From: an uncultured Holophagales bacterium
GTDB lineage: Bacteria; Acidobacteriota; Thermoanaerobaculia; UBA5066
Length of the DNA stretch: 6,723 nt
Assembly: GCA_937927565.1 (NCBI GenBank)
Contig: CALBDV010000214.1
Location: forward strand, 1 to 6,723
Reading direction: 5' to 3'
Shown here: positions 1-6,134 of the stretch, piece by piece
How positions within the stretch are numbered: the first letter of the stretch is position 1
Layout of the letters: each line of letters starts with the position of its first letter
The notes under the pieces: model-generated
Databases searched by the model: none
What the model was told of the DNA's origin: nothing
What the model saw: the letters and a program-made list of their open reading frames with translations, nothing else
Made by a program: the position numbers and the translations under genes

Positions 1-23
1 TATCGTTCGCCCGAGGTGCGCCG

Positions 24-806
24 TTGGCCAGGTTCGCTCGAGTCCTCTTCCCCTGGTTCCTCCTCCTCTCGCCCCTTCCCGCGCGCGCCGACGACGCGCG
101 CTCCCTCCTCGTCCAGTCCGACGAGCGCCACGGGACGAGGAGCCAGGAGTACGAGGGGGACCTCTCCGTGACGACGAAGGACGGGAAAGAACGGAGGAAG
201 AGCTGGCGCAGCTACCGCCTCGGGTACGCGGGCGACTCGAAGATGCTGATTCGCTTCACCGCTCCGCCCGAGGTGAAGGGCGTCGGTTTCCTCTCGCTCC
301 CGAGGCCCGGGAGGAACCCCGACCAGTGGCTCTACCTTCCCTCGATGAAGCGCGAGCGTCGCATCGCCACGCAGGACCGGAGCGCCTCTTTCGTCGGGAC
401 CGACTTCAACTACGAGGACATGGAGGAGCTCGATCACGAGAAGTACGACGTGAAGCTCCTCGCGGACGAGACGGTCGCGGGGCAGGCCTGCCGGGTGATC
501 GAGGCGCGGCCACGGGCCGGGGCGGGGAGGAGCCTCTACGAGAGGAAGCTCCTCTTCCTCCGAAAGGACATCGTCTATCTCGTCCGGATGGACCTCTTCC
601 GCCCGGGCGAGAAGGAGCCGGGGAAGCGCCTCCTCCTCGAAGACGTGGCACTCGTCGACGGGCACCACGTCGCGCGGCGAATGACGATGCAGGACCTCGG
701 CAAGGGGTCGACGACCGTCATCCGTCTCGAGAAGCTCGCCTTCGACCGGCCGCAGCCCGAAGGGCGCCACACGCTCCAGAACCTCGTGCGGGAGGGAGGC
801 GACTGA
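24..806 (+). CDS. Outer-membrane lipoprotein-sorting protein, LolA-like family
   Basis: A 260-residue exported protein. Residues 1-22 form a signal peptide with a hydrophobic core (FPWFLLLSPLP) and an ARA cleavage site before DD. The mature part carries the conserved block of the LolA-like lipoprotein-sorting family at about residues 79-131: TAPPEVKGVGFL, then DQWLYLPSMKRERRI, then SFVGTDFNYEDM. The family is predicted to have a half-barrel fold that binds lipid or lipoprotein in the periplasm, and it is often encoded beside MMPL/RND transporters; substrate and partner are inferred, not shown. The chosen start is TTG at 24 with GAGG at 13-16, seven bases upstream. The frame stays open to the window edge, so an earlier start is possible, but the signal peptide fits this one. 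The stop overlaps the start of the next gene, implying translational coupling. Family assignment is fairly sure; the exact start is less so. Confidence 0.88.
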   Translation: MARFARVLFPWFLLLSPLPARADDARSLLVQSDERHGTRSQEYEGDLSVTTKDGKERRKSWRSYRLGYAGDSKMLIRFTAPPEVKGVGFLSLPRPGRNPDQWLYLPSMKRERRIATQDRSASFVGTDFNYEDMEELDHEKYDVKLLADETVAGQACRVIEARPRAGAGRSLYERKLLFLRKDIVYLVRMDLFRPGEKEPGKRLLLEDVALVDGHHVARRMTMQDLGKGSTTVIRLEKLAFDRPQPEGRHTLQNLVREGGD

Positions 807-2059
807 GACCCCTGCGGTTTCCGGCTCGGATCGTGGGAGCCATCCTCGTCGCGATGGCATCCGCGGGGAGTGGCGTTGCTCAGACCTGGAGCGGCTTCGT
901 CGAGGCCCGGGGATTCGGCTACGCGGAGCGGTCGCTGCCGCGAGAGCCGTGGGTCATCGGCTGGGCGACCGCGCAGGGGACTGTCGAGCAGAGGGTCTCT
1001 CCGTCGCTCCGTCTCTCCGCCACGCTCAGAGCCGAGGTGATGTCGACCGGGGACAGGGACCTCTTCCTCGACTTCGCCGACCGCGACCTCCGACGGACCG
1101 CCGTATCCCTCCGCGAGGCCTGGCTCTCGTGGAGCGTCGCGCCGACCGTCGACATCGAGGCGGGGCGGTTCCTCCTGGGATGGGGGAAGACCGACGGCTA
1201 CTCGTCGGCCGACGCCTTCCTCCCGCGGGACCTGACCGACCCGTTCGCGGACGAGAAGCTCCCGCTCTGGGGCCTGCGCGCCCGGGGCCAGACCGGCGCG
1301 CTCCGCTTCGACGGGGTCTTCGTGCCGATCGGGACGCCGTGGCGTGTTCCCGTCTCGTCACCGCGATTCGCGCCGGTGGAGGCGACCGTGGCGGGACTCC
1401 CGGTCGTCCTCGCCGACGGGGAGAACGACCTCCCGCGGACGGGATGGGGCGCCCTCCGCCTCCTCGGGACGTTCGGCGATTGGGATGTCGGGGCGTGGGC
1501 GCGCACCGGAGTTCGCCCGGCGCCGCTCCTGACGCCGCGCCCGGACCGGGCGTACCTCGACGGCGACGCCGTCGCCCTTCCCGCCGACCGCCGCTACGCC
1601 CGGGAAGCGGCCGGCGGCGTCGAGCTTTCGCGCGTCACCGGCTCCTGGGTCCTCCGCGCGGAAGGCGCGGCCCTCTTCTCGGCGGACGAAGGGCTCGGCG
1701 ACGCGCTGATCTGGACCCTCGGCGCCGAGCGGGCCTTCGGCGACGGAACGCTCCTCCTCACGCTCGCCGCGAACGCCCGCGGCACGCCCGTCGACCCGCT
1801 CCTCCTCTTCGACCGGGCCATCCTCCCGGCCTTCCTCGCCATCTGGCAGCGGACGGAACGATGGGGGAGCTGGCGCGCCGTCTGGACGCAGGGCCTTCGC
1901 CATGGCGACGGTCTCGTGAAGGCCGAGGTCTCGTGGAGCGCGACGGACGCGCTCGCCCTTTCTCTCGGCGCGGACGTTCCCTACGGCTCGAGGTACGGGC
2001 CGTTCGGGGCACGACCCGACCTCAGGCGTGCGAGGGCGGGCGCGCGCTGGAGCTTCTGA
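803..2059 (+). CDS. β-barrel outer-membrane protein (porin-like)
   Basis: Taken from CTG at 803 this is a 418-residue protein. Residues 1-27 read as a signal peptide (basic MRPLRFPAR, hydrophobic IVGAILVAM, cleavage near GVAQ). The rest alternates polar and apolar residues in short strands, as in a transmembrane β-barrel, and ends in ARWSF; a terminal phenylalanine is the usual barrel-assembly signal. The strand GRFLLGWGKTD (121-131) followed by DAFLPRDLTDPF recalls porin-like barrels of the DUF1302 type, which are found with LolA-like and MMPL genes; that family match is inferred. The start is uncertain. CTG 803 has GGGAGG at 790-795 with seven bases between, overlaps the previous stop as CTGA, and supplies the basic n-region. 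GTG 833 or ATG 854 would give a shorter signal peptide and have poorer ribosome sites. The frame stays open upstream to 326, but that part is a shadow of the preceding gene. Confidence 0.85.
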   Translation: MRPLRFPARIVGAILVAMASAGSGVAQTWSGFVEARGFGYAERSLPREPWVIGWATAQGTVEQRVSPSLRLSATLRAEVMSTGDRDLFLDFADRDLRRTAVSLREAWLSWSVAPTVDIEAGRFLLGWGKTDGYSSADAFLPRDLTDPFADEKLPLWGLRARGQTGALRFDGVFVPIGTPWRVPVSSPRFAPVEATVAGLPVVLADGENDLPRTGWGALRLLGTFGDWDVGAWARTGVRPAPLLTPRPDRAYLDGDAVALPADRRYAREAAGGVELSRVTGSWVLRAEGAALFSADEGLGDALIWTLGAERAFGDGTLLLTLAANARGTPVDPLLLFDRAILPAFLAIWQRTERWGSWRAVWTQGLRHGDGLVKAEVSWSATDALALSLGADVPYGSRYGPFGARPDLRRARAGARWSF

Positions 2060-2071
2060 CCGGCCGCCGGC

Positions 2072-2512
2072 TCAGGGCCCGATCTCGACGACGTCGACGA
2101 CGAAGTACTCCGTCTCGCCGAAGCACGAGGTCGGCACGCCCTGGTGCTGCTCGTAGGTGAGCGCCACGCGTTTTCCCATCAGCTCGTTGATCTTCTTCAC
2201 GACGGCCTCGTCGCGGACGGTGAAGGGGAAGACCTGCTGCAGCGAGCCGGGCATGTTGACGATGGCGAGCTCGCCTTCCCAGGTCTTGCAGACCCAGCCG
2301 CGTTCCGAGAACTTCTGGACGAAGCCGGCGCGGGACCCGCGGGAGTACGACCAGTGGAGGGTGAGCCAGGTGTAGGCGGCGAAGAGGAGGATCGGCGCGG
2401 CGACCAGTAGAACGGCGACCTTCTTCAGCGTTCCCAGGCCTTTCCGTGCGGGCTTCGAGGGAGGAGCGCCCGCCGATGCCCCGGGATTGCCGGGCGTTTC
2501 GCTGGTTGACAT
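2072..2512 (-). CDS. Small membrane-anchored protein of unknown function
   Basis: A 146-residue protein with a Pro/Ala/Ser-rich N-terminal stretch (1-25), a basic patch (KPARKGLGTLKK), one transmembrane segment at about 32-52, and a compact C-terminal domain of about 90 residues. The segment YSRGSRAGFVQKFSERGW followed by VCKTWEGEL (about 56-82), then the FTVRDEAVVKKINELMGKRVALTYEQ region, resembles a family of small membrane proteins in Bacteroidota and others that databases often mislabel 6-phosphogluconate dehydrogenase. Nothing here resembles that enzyme. The fold looks like a small β-barrel exposed outside the inner membrane; the role is unknown. The ATG at 2512 has GGAGGA four bases upstream, so the start is firm. 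The gene converges on the porin-like gene with a 12-base gap and diverges from the gene at 2612. Confidence 0.82.
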   Translation of the reverse strand: MSTSETPGNPGASAGAPPSKPARKGLGTLKKVAVLLVAAPILLFAAYTWLTLHWSYSRGSRAGFVQKFSERGWVCKTWEGELAIVNMPGSLQQVFPFTVRDEAVVKKINELMGKRVALTYEQHQGVPTSCFGETEYFVVDVVEIGP

Positions 2513-2611
2513 GTCGTCCTCCCACCCGGGTTCGCCACCCGGCGGCGCGGATTATTCCATTCCGGTCCGGAGGGTCCGGCAGAGGAGCGCGGCTTCCCGT
2601 ACGCTCCGGAC

Positions 2612-3043
2612 ATGGCGAAGAGAATCGAGCCCTGTCGCAAGAGTCCCGAAGAGCGCCTCGACGACCTCCTCTCGGGGCACCGGGAGGCGACCCTGCGAAA
2701 CGAGGGGGCGAAGTACGTGGCCCGCGCCATCGAGTCGTCGGACTCCCTCCCGAACGGTGTCAAGTTCTTCGCCTACGCCCTCCTGGCCGCGGACGCGAAG
2801 GACGAGGACGAGGCGCTCGAAGCCCTCGAGACCGCGGAGAGCTACCTCGAGGTCGCCCGGAAGGACCTGGGCCGGCGGTTCACGAAGGAGGTCGGGGCAC
2901 TGCGCTTCCTCGAGCGCGGCATCGCCCTGAGGAGCGACCGGGGGGAGTTCGAGGAGGCGCTGCGCCTCTGTGATGTGGCGATGGGCCTCGGGCTGGGGGA
3001 AGGCTACGCGAGGAGGAAGGCGTCGCTCGAGCGAATGACCTAG
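2612..3043 (+). CDS. Hypothetical helical protein, TPR-like
   Basis: A 143-residue, highly charged, apparently all-helical cytoplasmic protein without a signal peptide or membrane span. Residues 47-82 and 92-140 read as paired amphipathic helices; GEFEEALRLCDVAMGLG (111-127) matches the rhythm of a tetratricopeptide repeat, so a small scaffold or adaptor is likely. I do not recognise a named family. The ATG at 2612 has no Shine-Dalgarno sequence; instead a weak TACGCT hexamer lies six bases upstream (2600-2605), which could be a −10 element giving a leaderless mRNA. The gene converges on the small membrane protein gene that ends at 3064, leaving 20 bases with no clear terminator. That it is coding is supported by amino-acid composition and an uninterrupted frame; the function is unknown. 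Confidence 0.75.
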   Translation: MAKRIEPCRKSPEERLDDLLSGHREATLRNEGAKYVARAIESSDSLPNGVKFFAYALLAADAKDEDEALEALETAESYLEVARKDLGRRFTKEVGALRFLERGIALRSDRGEFEEALRLCDVAMGLGLGEGYARRKASLERMT

Positions 3044-3063
3044 GGGCTCGACGAGACCGCGGC

Positions 3064-3237
3064 TCAGCGTCTCCCGTCCAGCGTCCGCTGGATGGCGCTG
3101 GCGTCGTTACGCGCCGCTGCGGCCTTCCTGTCGGCGTGAGCCTTGCGGTCGGAGTCGCGTTTCACGCGTTTCTTGAAGAACCAGAGGGCGCCGAGTCCGA
3201 GGCCCACGGGGAGCAGGATCCATACGATCGTTTCCAT
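3064..3237 (-). CDS. Small single-span membrane protein
   Basis: A 57-residue protein beginning METIVWILLPVGLGLGALWF: one hydrophobic segment (about 3-20), then a strongly basic cytoplasmic tail (KKRVKRDSDRKAHADRKAAA) ending in TLDGRR, which fits a type-I-like topology with the tail inside. The ATG at 3237 is chosen because AGAGG lies eight bases upstream (3246-3250). A longer in-frame reading begins at TTG 3270, but it runs into the T-rich end of the upstream terminator and would put hydrophilic residues before the span, so it is rejected. No family is recognised; function is unknown. The gene lies downstream of the RRM gene, behind an intrinsic terminator, so it depends on read-through or on a promoter I could not identify. 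Confidence 0.6.
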   Translation of the reverse strand: METIVWILLPVGLGLGALWFFKKRVKRDSDRKAHADRKAAAARNDASAIQRTLDGRR

Positions 3238-3271
3238 GTGCAACGCCTCTGCGAGTTCACCGGAAATCAAA

Positions 3272-3300
3272 CGGGGGTCCGGACTGAGCCCGGACCCCCG
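3272..3300 (-). terminator. Rho-independent terminator after the RRM gene
   Basis: A perfect 11 bp inverted repeat (CGGGGGTCCGG at 3272-3282 and its complement at 3290-3300) encloses a seven-base loop. Read on the minus strand it is followed at once by TTTGATTT. It lies 34 bases past the RRM stop codon, on the same strand, as expected for an intrinsic terminator. Confidence 0.85.
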
Positions 3301-3334
3301 CTGACGGCTTTAGAGCCTGATGCTTTCGGGAAAA

Positions 3335-3616
3335 CTAGTAGCGACCGCGTCCGCCGCCGCCGCCGCCGGTGCGGCTTTCCTGCGGCTTGGCCTCGTTGAC
3401 GCGGATGGCGCGGCCGTCGATCTCGCGGCCGTTGAGGGCGCCCATCGCCTTCTGCGCGTCGGAGTTCGACATCTCGACGAAGCCGAAGCCCTTCGAGGAG
3501 CCGGTGTCGCGGTCCGTGATGACGCGGGCGGACTCGACCTGGCCGTAGGGGGCGAAGAGGTCGTTGAGGGTGGAGTCGGTGGTGTTGTAGGAGAGGTTTC
3601 CAACGTAGAGCTTCAT
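3335..3616 (-). CDS. RRM-domain RNA-binding protein with glycine-rich tail
   Basis: A 93-residue protein made of one RNA recognition motif and a short tail. RNP2 is LYVGNL (3-8) and RNP1 is KGFGFVEM (42-49), with the RNA-stacking aromatics Tyr4, Phe44 and Phe46 all present. The βαββαβ order is complete by about residue 77. The tail GGGGGGRGRY resembles that of the glycine-rich RRM proteins of cyanobacteria and other bacteria, which bind single-stranded RNA and are often cold-induced; cold induction here is inference. The start is ATG 3616 with AAGGA six bases upstream (3623-3627) and the classic MKLYVGNL beginning. The frame stays open upstream to 3814, but that extension would begin inside the promoter −35 box and is not translated. 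The gene has its own strong promoter, a leader of about 160 nt, and a terminator, so it is probably a single-gene transcript. Confidence 0.93.
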   Translation of the reverse strand: MKLYVGNLSYNTTDSTLNDLFAPYGQVESARVITDRDTGSSKGFGFVEMSNSDAQKAMGALNGREIDGRAIRVNEAKPQESRTGGGGGGRGRY

Positions 3617-3776
3617 GCGGAGTCCTTGCTTCAAGCGGCCATCCTGGAACGGCCGGGGTTCGAGAGGGGGTGGAGAGTAAGAGCGTGACCGACGGGGCTT
3701 GCTGGGGTCGCTGTGCCGCGCCGTCGATCTCGTAAAGGGGGACGAGCGAGTCGGAGACGGAGAGAGAAACCTAGCG
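3617..3776 (-). promoter_or_regulatory. Long 5' untranslated leader of the RRM gene
   Basis: If transcription starts near 3776, as the promoter predicts, the RRM mRNA has a leader of about 160 nt without a coding gene. Its first part is pyrimidine-rich. Short inverted repeats could fold: 3742-3746 with 3729-3733 (5 bp), 3721-3725 with 3691-3695 (5 bp), and 3651-3655 with 3636-3640 (5 bp, ten-base loop), the last lying just upstream of the ribosome site. Leaders of this size are known in cold-shock genes and in self-regulated RNA-binding protein genes. No match to a known riboswitch was seen. Confidence 0.45.
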
Positions 3777-3782
3777 GCAGGA

Positions 3783-3814
3783 ATAGTACCACGCTTCAGC
3801 GGTCGGCCTGTCAA
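3783..3814 (-). promoter_or_regulatory. σ70-type promoter of the RRM gene
   Basis: On the minus strand a perfect −35 box TTGACA (3814-3809) is followed after 20 bases by TACTAT (3788-3783), preceded by TGG to give an extended −10 element (TGGTACTAT). The 20-base spacer is long, but the extended −10 could compensate. The predicted start is near 3776. The −35 box lies ten bases past the stop codon of the upstream TPR gene, and a run of eight C residues abuts it. Confidence 0.7.
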
Positions 3815-3824
3815 GGGGGGGGAA

Positions 3825-5126
3825 CTAGGGCTCCTCCCTGCCCCTTTCCGAGGCCTTGCGGGCCTTTTCGACCGCCTTGGGGAAACGCGGGTCCCGGCGC
3901 AGGTTGAAGAGGTCGTCGTCGTCCTCGATCTGGCGGTACGAACGGAACCCTGCGTCGATCGCCTTGTCGAGCCAGGCGAACGCCTCGTCCTTCTCCTTCA
4001 GGCGCGCGTGGGCGCAGGCGAGGTTGTACATCGTTGCCGGTCTCCGGTAACCGAGGTCGAAGGCCTTGCGGAACGCCCGGACGGCCTGGCGGTCGTTCTC
4101 GGCGGCGAGGCTCGCATAACCGAGGTTCGACCAGCCGCGGCCGCTCCCGGGGTGGCGCTTCAGGTAGCTCTCGAAGCGCGTCGCCGCCTCCTCGCCCTCC
4201 GCGACCTTCTGTGACCGGAGCAGCCGGGCGCCGAGACTCGGGAAGCCCTCGAGGGTGAGTTCCTCGGCATCCTCGACGAGCTGCCGGAAGCGCGGCTCTG
4301 CCCGGAGGCCGTCGAGGTCGTCGTCCTCGCGAAGGTGGTCGGGGTCGTCGAAGCCGGCGTCGAGGGCGCGCTGGAGGAGGACGAGCGCCTCGGGGTTCTG
4401 GTTCGCGAGCGCGCGGGCGCAGGCGGCGTTGTAGAGCGACGTCCCCTCGCGAACGCCCGCCTCCGCCGCCGCGACGAAGGCGCGGGCCGCACGGTCGTAG
4501 TCGGCGTACTTGAGCAGGTCCCGGCCGACGTCGTAGAGGGCGCGACCGTCCGGCGGGGTCCGGGTCAAGAGGAGGTCGAAACGCTCCGCCGCCCGGCGCA
4601 CCTTCGCCTGGTCGCGACCGGCCCGGGCTTCGCGGGCCTTCCGCTTCAGGTCGGTCCAGCGAGGATCGGAATGGAGCGCGTCGAGGTCGGAGTCGTCGAG
4701 GTGCCCGTGGACGTCGAACCCGCCCTGCATCGCCTTGTCGAGCCACTCGAAGGCGAGATCCTTCTCTCCCTTGCGCGCCTGGGCGCAGGCGATGTTGAAG
4801 GTGGCGACCTCCTCGCGGTAGCCCGCCTCGATCGCCTTTCGGAACGATTCGATGGCCGCGTCCCACCGCTCGTCCCCGTGGAGGTCCATCCCGCGATCGA
4901 ACCACTCCGACCCGCTCCGCGTGCTGCGGCTCTTCTCGCCCTCGCGGGCGGGGGGCCGGGTGCTCGACGGAGCGGTCTGCTGTCCGCCGGCTTCGGCAGG
5001 GAGGGCTGGCGACCCGAGCAGGGCAACGAGGGCGAGGGCCCCGGGGCCGAGGATTCGGCATTTCCGCGGGACGGATTCCGCCCGGGTGTGGCTCGGCAGG
5101 GCCGCGGAGAGGGAAGCGTCTGTCAT
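3825..5126 (-). CDS. Secreted protein with three TPR modules
   Basis: A 433-residue exported protein. The N-terminus is long: a basic RKCR (21-24), a hydrophobic ILGPGALALVALLGSPALP and an AEA cleavage site near residue 46, then a Ser/Pro/Arg-rich linker (47-72). Three modules of about 93 residues follow (75-167, 196-288, 331-424). Each has a TPR helix pair (such as DAAIESFRKAIEAGY), a second pair (YNAACARAL, FNIACAQAR or YNLACAHAR, then LDKA), and an acidic tail ending in DPRF, EPRF or DPRW. This TPR-plus-tail module is common in Acidobacteria-like proteins; it probably binds partner proteins in the periplasm, with partners unknown. The ATG at 5126 has no Shine-Dalgarno sequence. The gene begins 50 bases after the upstream gene's terminator and ends ten bases before the RRM promoter, with no terminator between. 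Confidence 0.88.
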   Translation of the reverse strand: MTDASLSAALPSHTRAESVPRKCRILGPGALALVALLGSPALPAEAGGQQTAPSSTRPPAREGEKSRSTRSGSEWFDRGMDLHGDERWDAAIESFRKAIEAGYREEVATFNIACAQARKGEKDLAFEWLDKAMQGGFDVHGHLDDSDLDALHSDPRWTDLKRKAREARAGRDQAKVRRAAERFDLLLTRTPPDGRALYDVGRDLLKYADYDRAARAFVAAAEAGVREGTSLYNAACARALANQNPEALVLLQRALDAGFDDPDHLREDDDLDGLRAEPRFRQLVEDAEELTLEGFPSLGARLLRSQKVAEGEEAATRFESYLKRHPGSGRGWSNLGYASLAAENDRQAVRAFRKAFDLGYRRPATMYNLACAHARLKEKDEAFAWLDKAIDAGFRSYRQIEDDDDLFNLRRDPRFPKAVEKARKASERGREEP

Positions 5127-5175
5127 GAGGACGGATACGCGAAGGGGGAGCCCGGTGTTTCCCGAAAAACGAAAC

Positions 5176-5203
5176 GAGCCGGACGGCGCGTGCCGTCCGG
5201 CTC
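5176..5203 (-). terminator. Rho-independent terminator after the PH-like gene
   Basis: A perfect 12 bp stem (GAGCCGGACGGC at 5176-5187 and its complement at 5192-5203) with a four-base GCGT loop as written on the plus strand. On the minus strand it is followed by GTTTCGTTTTTC, a T-rich tract. It lies 28 bases beyond the stop codon at 5232 and separates that gene from the TPR gene. Confidence 0.88.
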
Positions 5204-5231
5204 CGGGAGTCCGCCTCGAGCCGTCTTGCGG

Positions 5232-6104
5232 CTACTTGACTTTCTCGACGATCGGGAGCTTCGGGTAGAGGGTCTTCACGGCGGACAGGAGGGCTTTGAT
5301 CGACTCGTTCCCGCCGACGTCCGCCTTCGCATCGGTGAAGGTGAAGTCGTCCCCTTTCGACATCTGGAGCTCGACCTCGTGGCAGAACTTGCCCTCCGGC
5401 TTGGCGAGACACTCCGTGCGCACCGCCTTGAGGCCGGCCGGGAACATCTCGAAGCTGTCGGCCTGGTTCGTGCCGTCCAGCCACTCGATCTTGTCGCCCT
5501 TCAGGATGAGCTTCCCGGACCGGTTCTTCGACCAGAGGCTGGTCTTGCGGACGAGGCCGTCGACCTCGATCGACGACGGTACGGGAGGAGGACCGGCCGA
5601 CCGGCCGGCTCCCATCCCGGCGGCGACGAGGGGAGCCTCCATGAGGGCGCGGATGACGCCCTCGGGGACCTTGTTCTCCTTCAGGTAGATCAGGTCGTTC
5701 AGCGAGGGGCGCTGCTCCACGCCCTTCTGCATGAGCTGGTCGACGATGAGCTTCTCGGAGGTCCCGGCCTGGACGGCCTTGACGACGTCCACGGCTCTCG
5801 GGTTGTCCGGCCTGGTGCCGGAGGAGAGCGTGGCCGGCGAGGCCGTGGTGGGCGCGGGTGAGGCCGGCGGGGCCTTCGCGAGGAGTGCCGAGACGACGCT
5901 TTCGGGGACGCCGGCAGTGCGGAGCTTCTCGGCGTCCGACGGCGTCATGACGGACACCGTGTTCCCCGGGTCATTGACCTTCGCGAGGATGCTCTCGACC
6001 GAGGCGCCGAAGCCGTGCGCGGCAAGGATCTTGTCGACGGTGATCTCCTCGGCGCCGAGCGGCAGGGCAATCAGGAGCGCAATCAGGATCAGGGTCTTCT
6101 TCAC
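5232..6104 (-). CDS. Secreted protein: helical repeats plus PH-like C-terminal region
   Basis: A 290-residue exported protein. Start is GTG 6104, with a near-perfect AAGGAGG five bases upstream (6110-6116) and a textbook signal peptide (MKKTLILIALLIALPLGA, cleavage near 18); the open frame to 6137 is not used. Two related helical segments, 21-76 and 103-157, each end in a similar motif (GVPESVVSALL, KVPEGVIRALM). Pro/Ala-rich linkers (78-101, 158-177) separate them from each other and from a β-rich C-terminal domain (about 178-284) whose pattern (LWSKNRSGKLILKGDKIEWL, then a FEMFPAGLKAV strand, then a final helix) resembles PH/GRAM-like folds. Cys232 and Cys241 could form a disulfide in the periplasm. 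I do not know a named family; the PH-like reading is inference. The gene has its own terminator and probably its own promoter, so it seems monocistronic. Confidence 0.85.
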   Translation of the reverse strand: MKKTLILIALLIALPLGAEEITVDKILAAHGFGASVESILAKVNDPGNTVSVMTPSDAEKLRTAGVPESVVSALLAKAPPASPAPTTASPATLSSGTRPDNPRAVDVVKAVQAGTSEKLIVDQLMQKGVEQRPSLNDLIYLKENKVPEGVIRALMEAPLVAAGMGAGRSAGPPPVPSSIEVDGLVRKTSLWSKNRSGKLILKGDKIEWLDGTNQADSFEMFPAGLKAVRTECLAKPEGKFCHEVELQMSKGDDFTFTDAKADVGGNESIKALLSAVKTLYPKLPIVEKVK

Positions 6105-6128
6105 GGGATCCTCCTTCTTGGGGGGAAG

Positions 6129-6134
6129 TCTATA
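6129..6134 (-). promoter_or_regulatory. Possible −10 box for the PH-like gene
   Basis: TATAGA on the minus strand lies 24 bases upstream of the GTG start and just ahead of the AAGGAGG ribosome site, giving a leader of roughly 18 nt. No convincing −35 box is seen at the usual distance, so this is a weak call. Confidence 0.35.

Noticed and set aside
326..802. In-frame upstream extension of the porin-like gene to ATG 326
   Set aside because: The translation is Arg/Gly/Pro-rich nonsense lying wholly over the LolA-like gene, and the signal peptide begins near 803. It stays open only because stops are rare in GC-rich DNA.
2060..2071. GC palindrome between the convergent genes at 2059 and 2072 as a terminator
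   Set aside because: CGGCCGCCGG is short, has almost no loop, and lacks a T tract on either strand.
949..2160. Long Arg-rich plus-strand frame over the porin-like gene
   Set aside because: Shadow of the barrel gene; extreme Arg/Gly/Pro content and no domain.
3617..3814. N-terminal extension of the RRM protein
   Set aside because: It would start at the TTG of the −35 box and reads as Ser/Arg/Pro-rich nonsense. The RRM begins properly at ATG 3616 with its own ribosome site.
3811..5484. Open frame of 557 codons on the minus strand
   Set aside because: Arg/Pro-rich composition and overlap in another frame with the TPR gene and the PH-like gene, both of which have signal peptides and recognisable repeats.
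5590..5612. Repeated CCGGCCG words as a repeat element
   Set aside because: They fall within the Pro/Ala/Gly-rich linker codons of the PH-like gene and are explained by coding bias.
4335..5861. Open frame of 508 codons on the plus strand across two minus-strand genes
   Set aside because: It is antisense to the TPR and PH-like genes, crosses their terminator and intergenic gap, and its low-complexity Val/Gly/Arg/Leu translation resembles no domain. It is a codon-position shadow.
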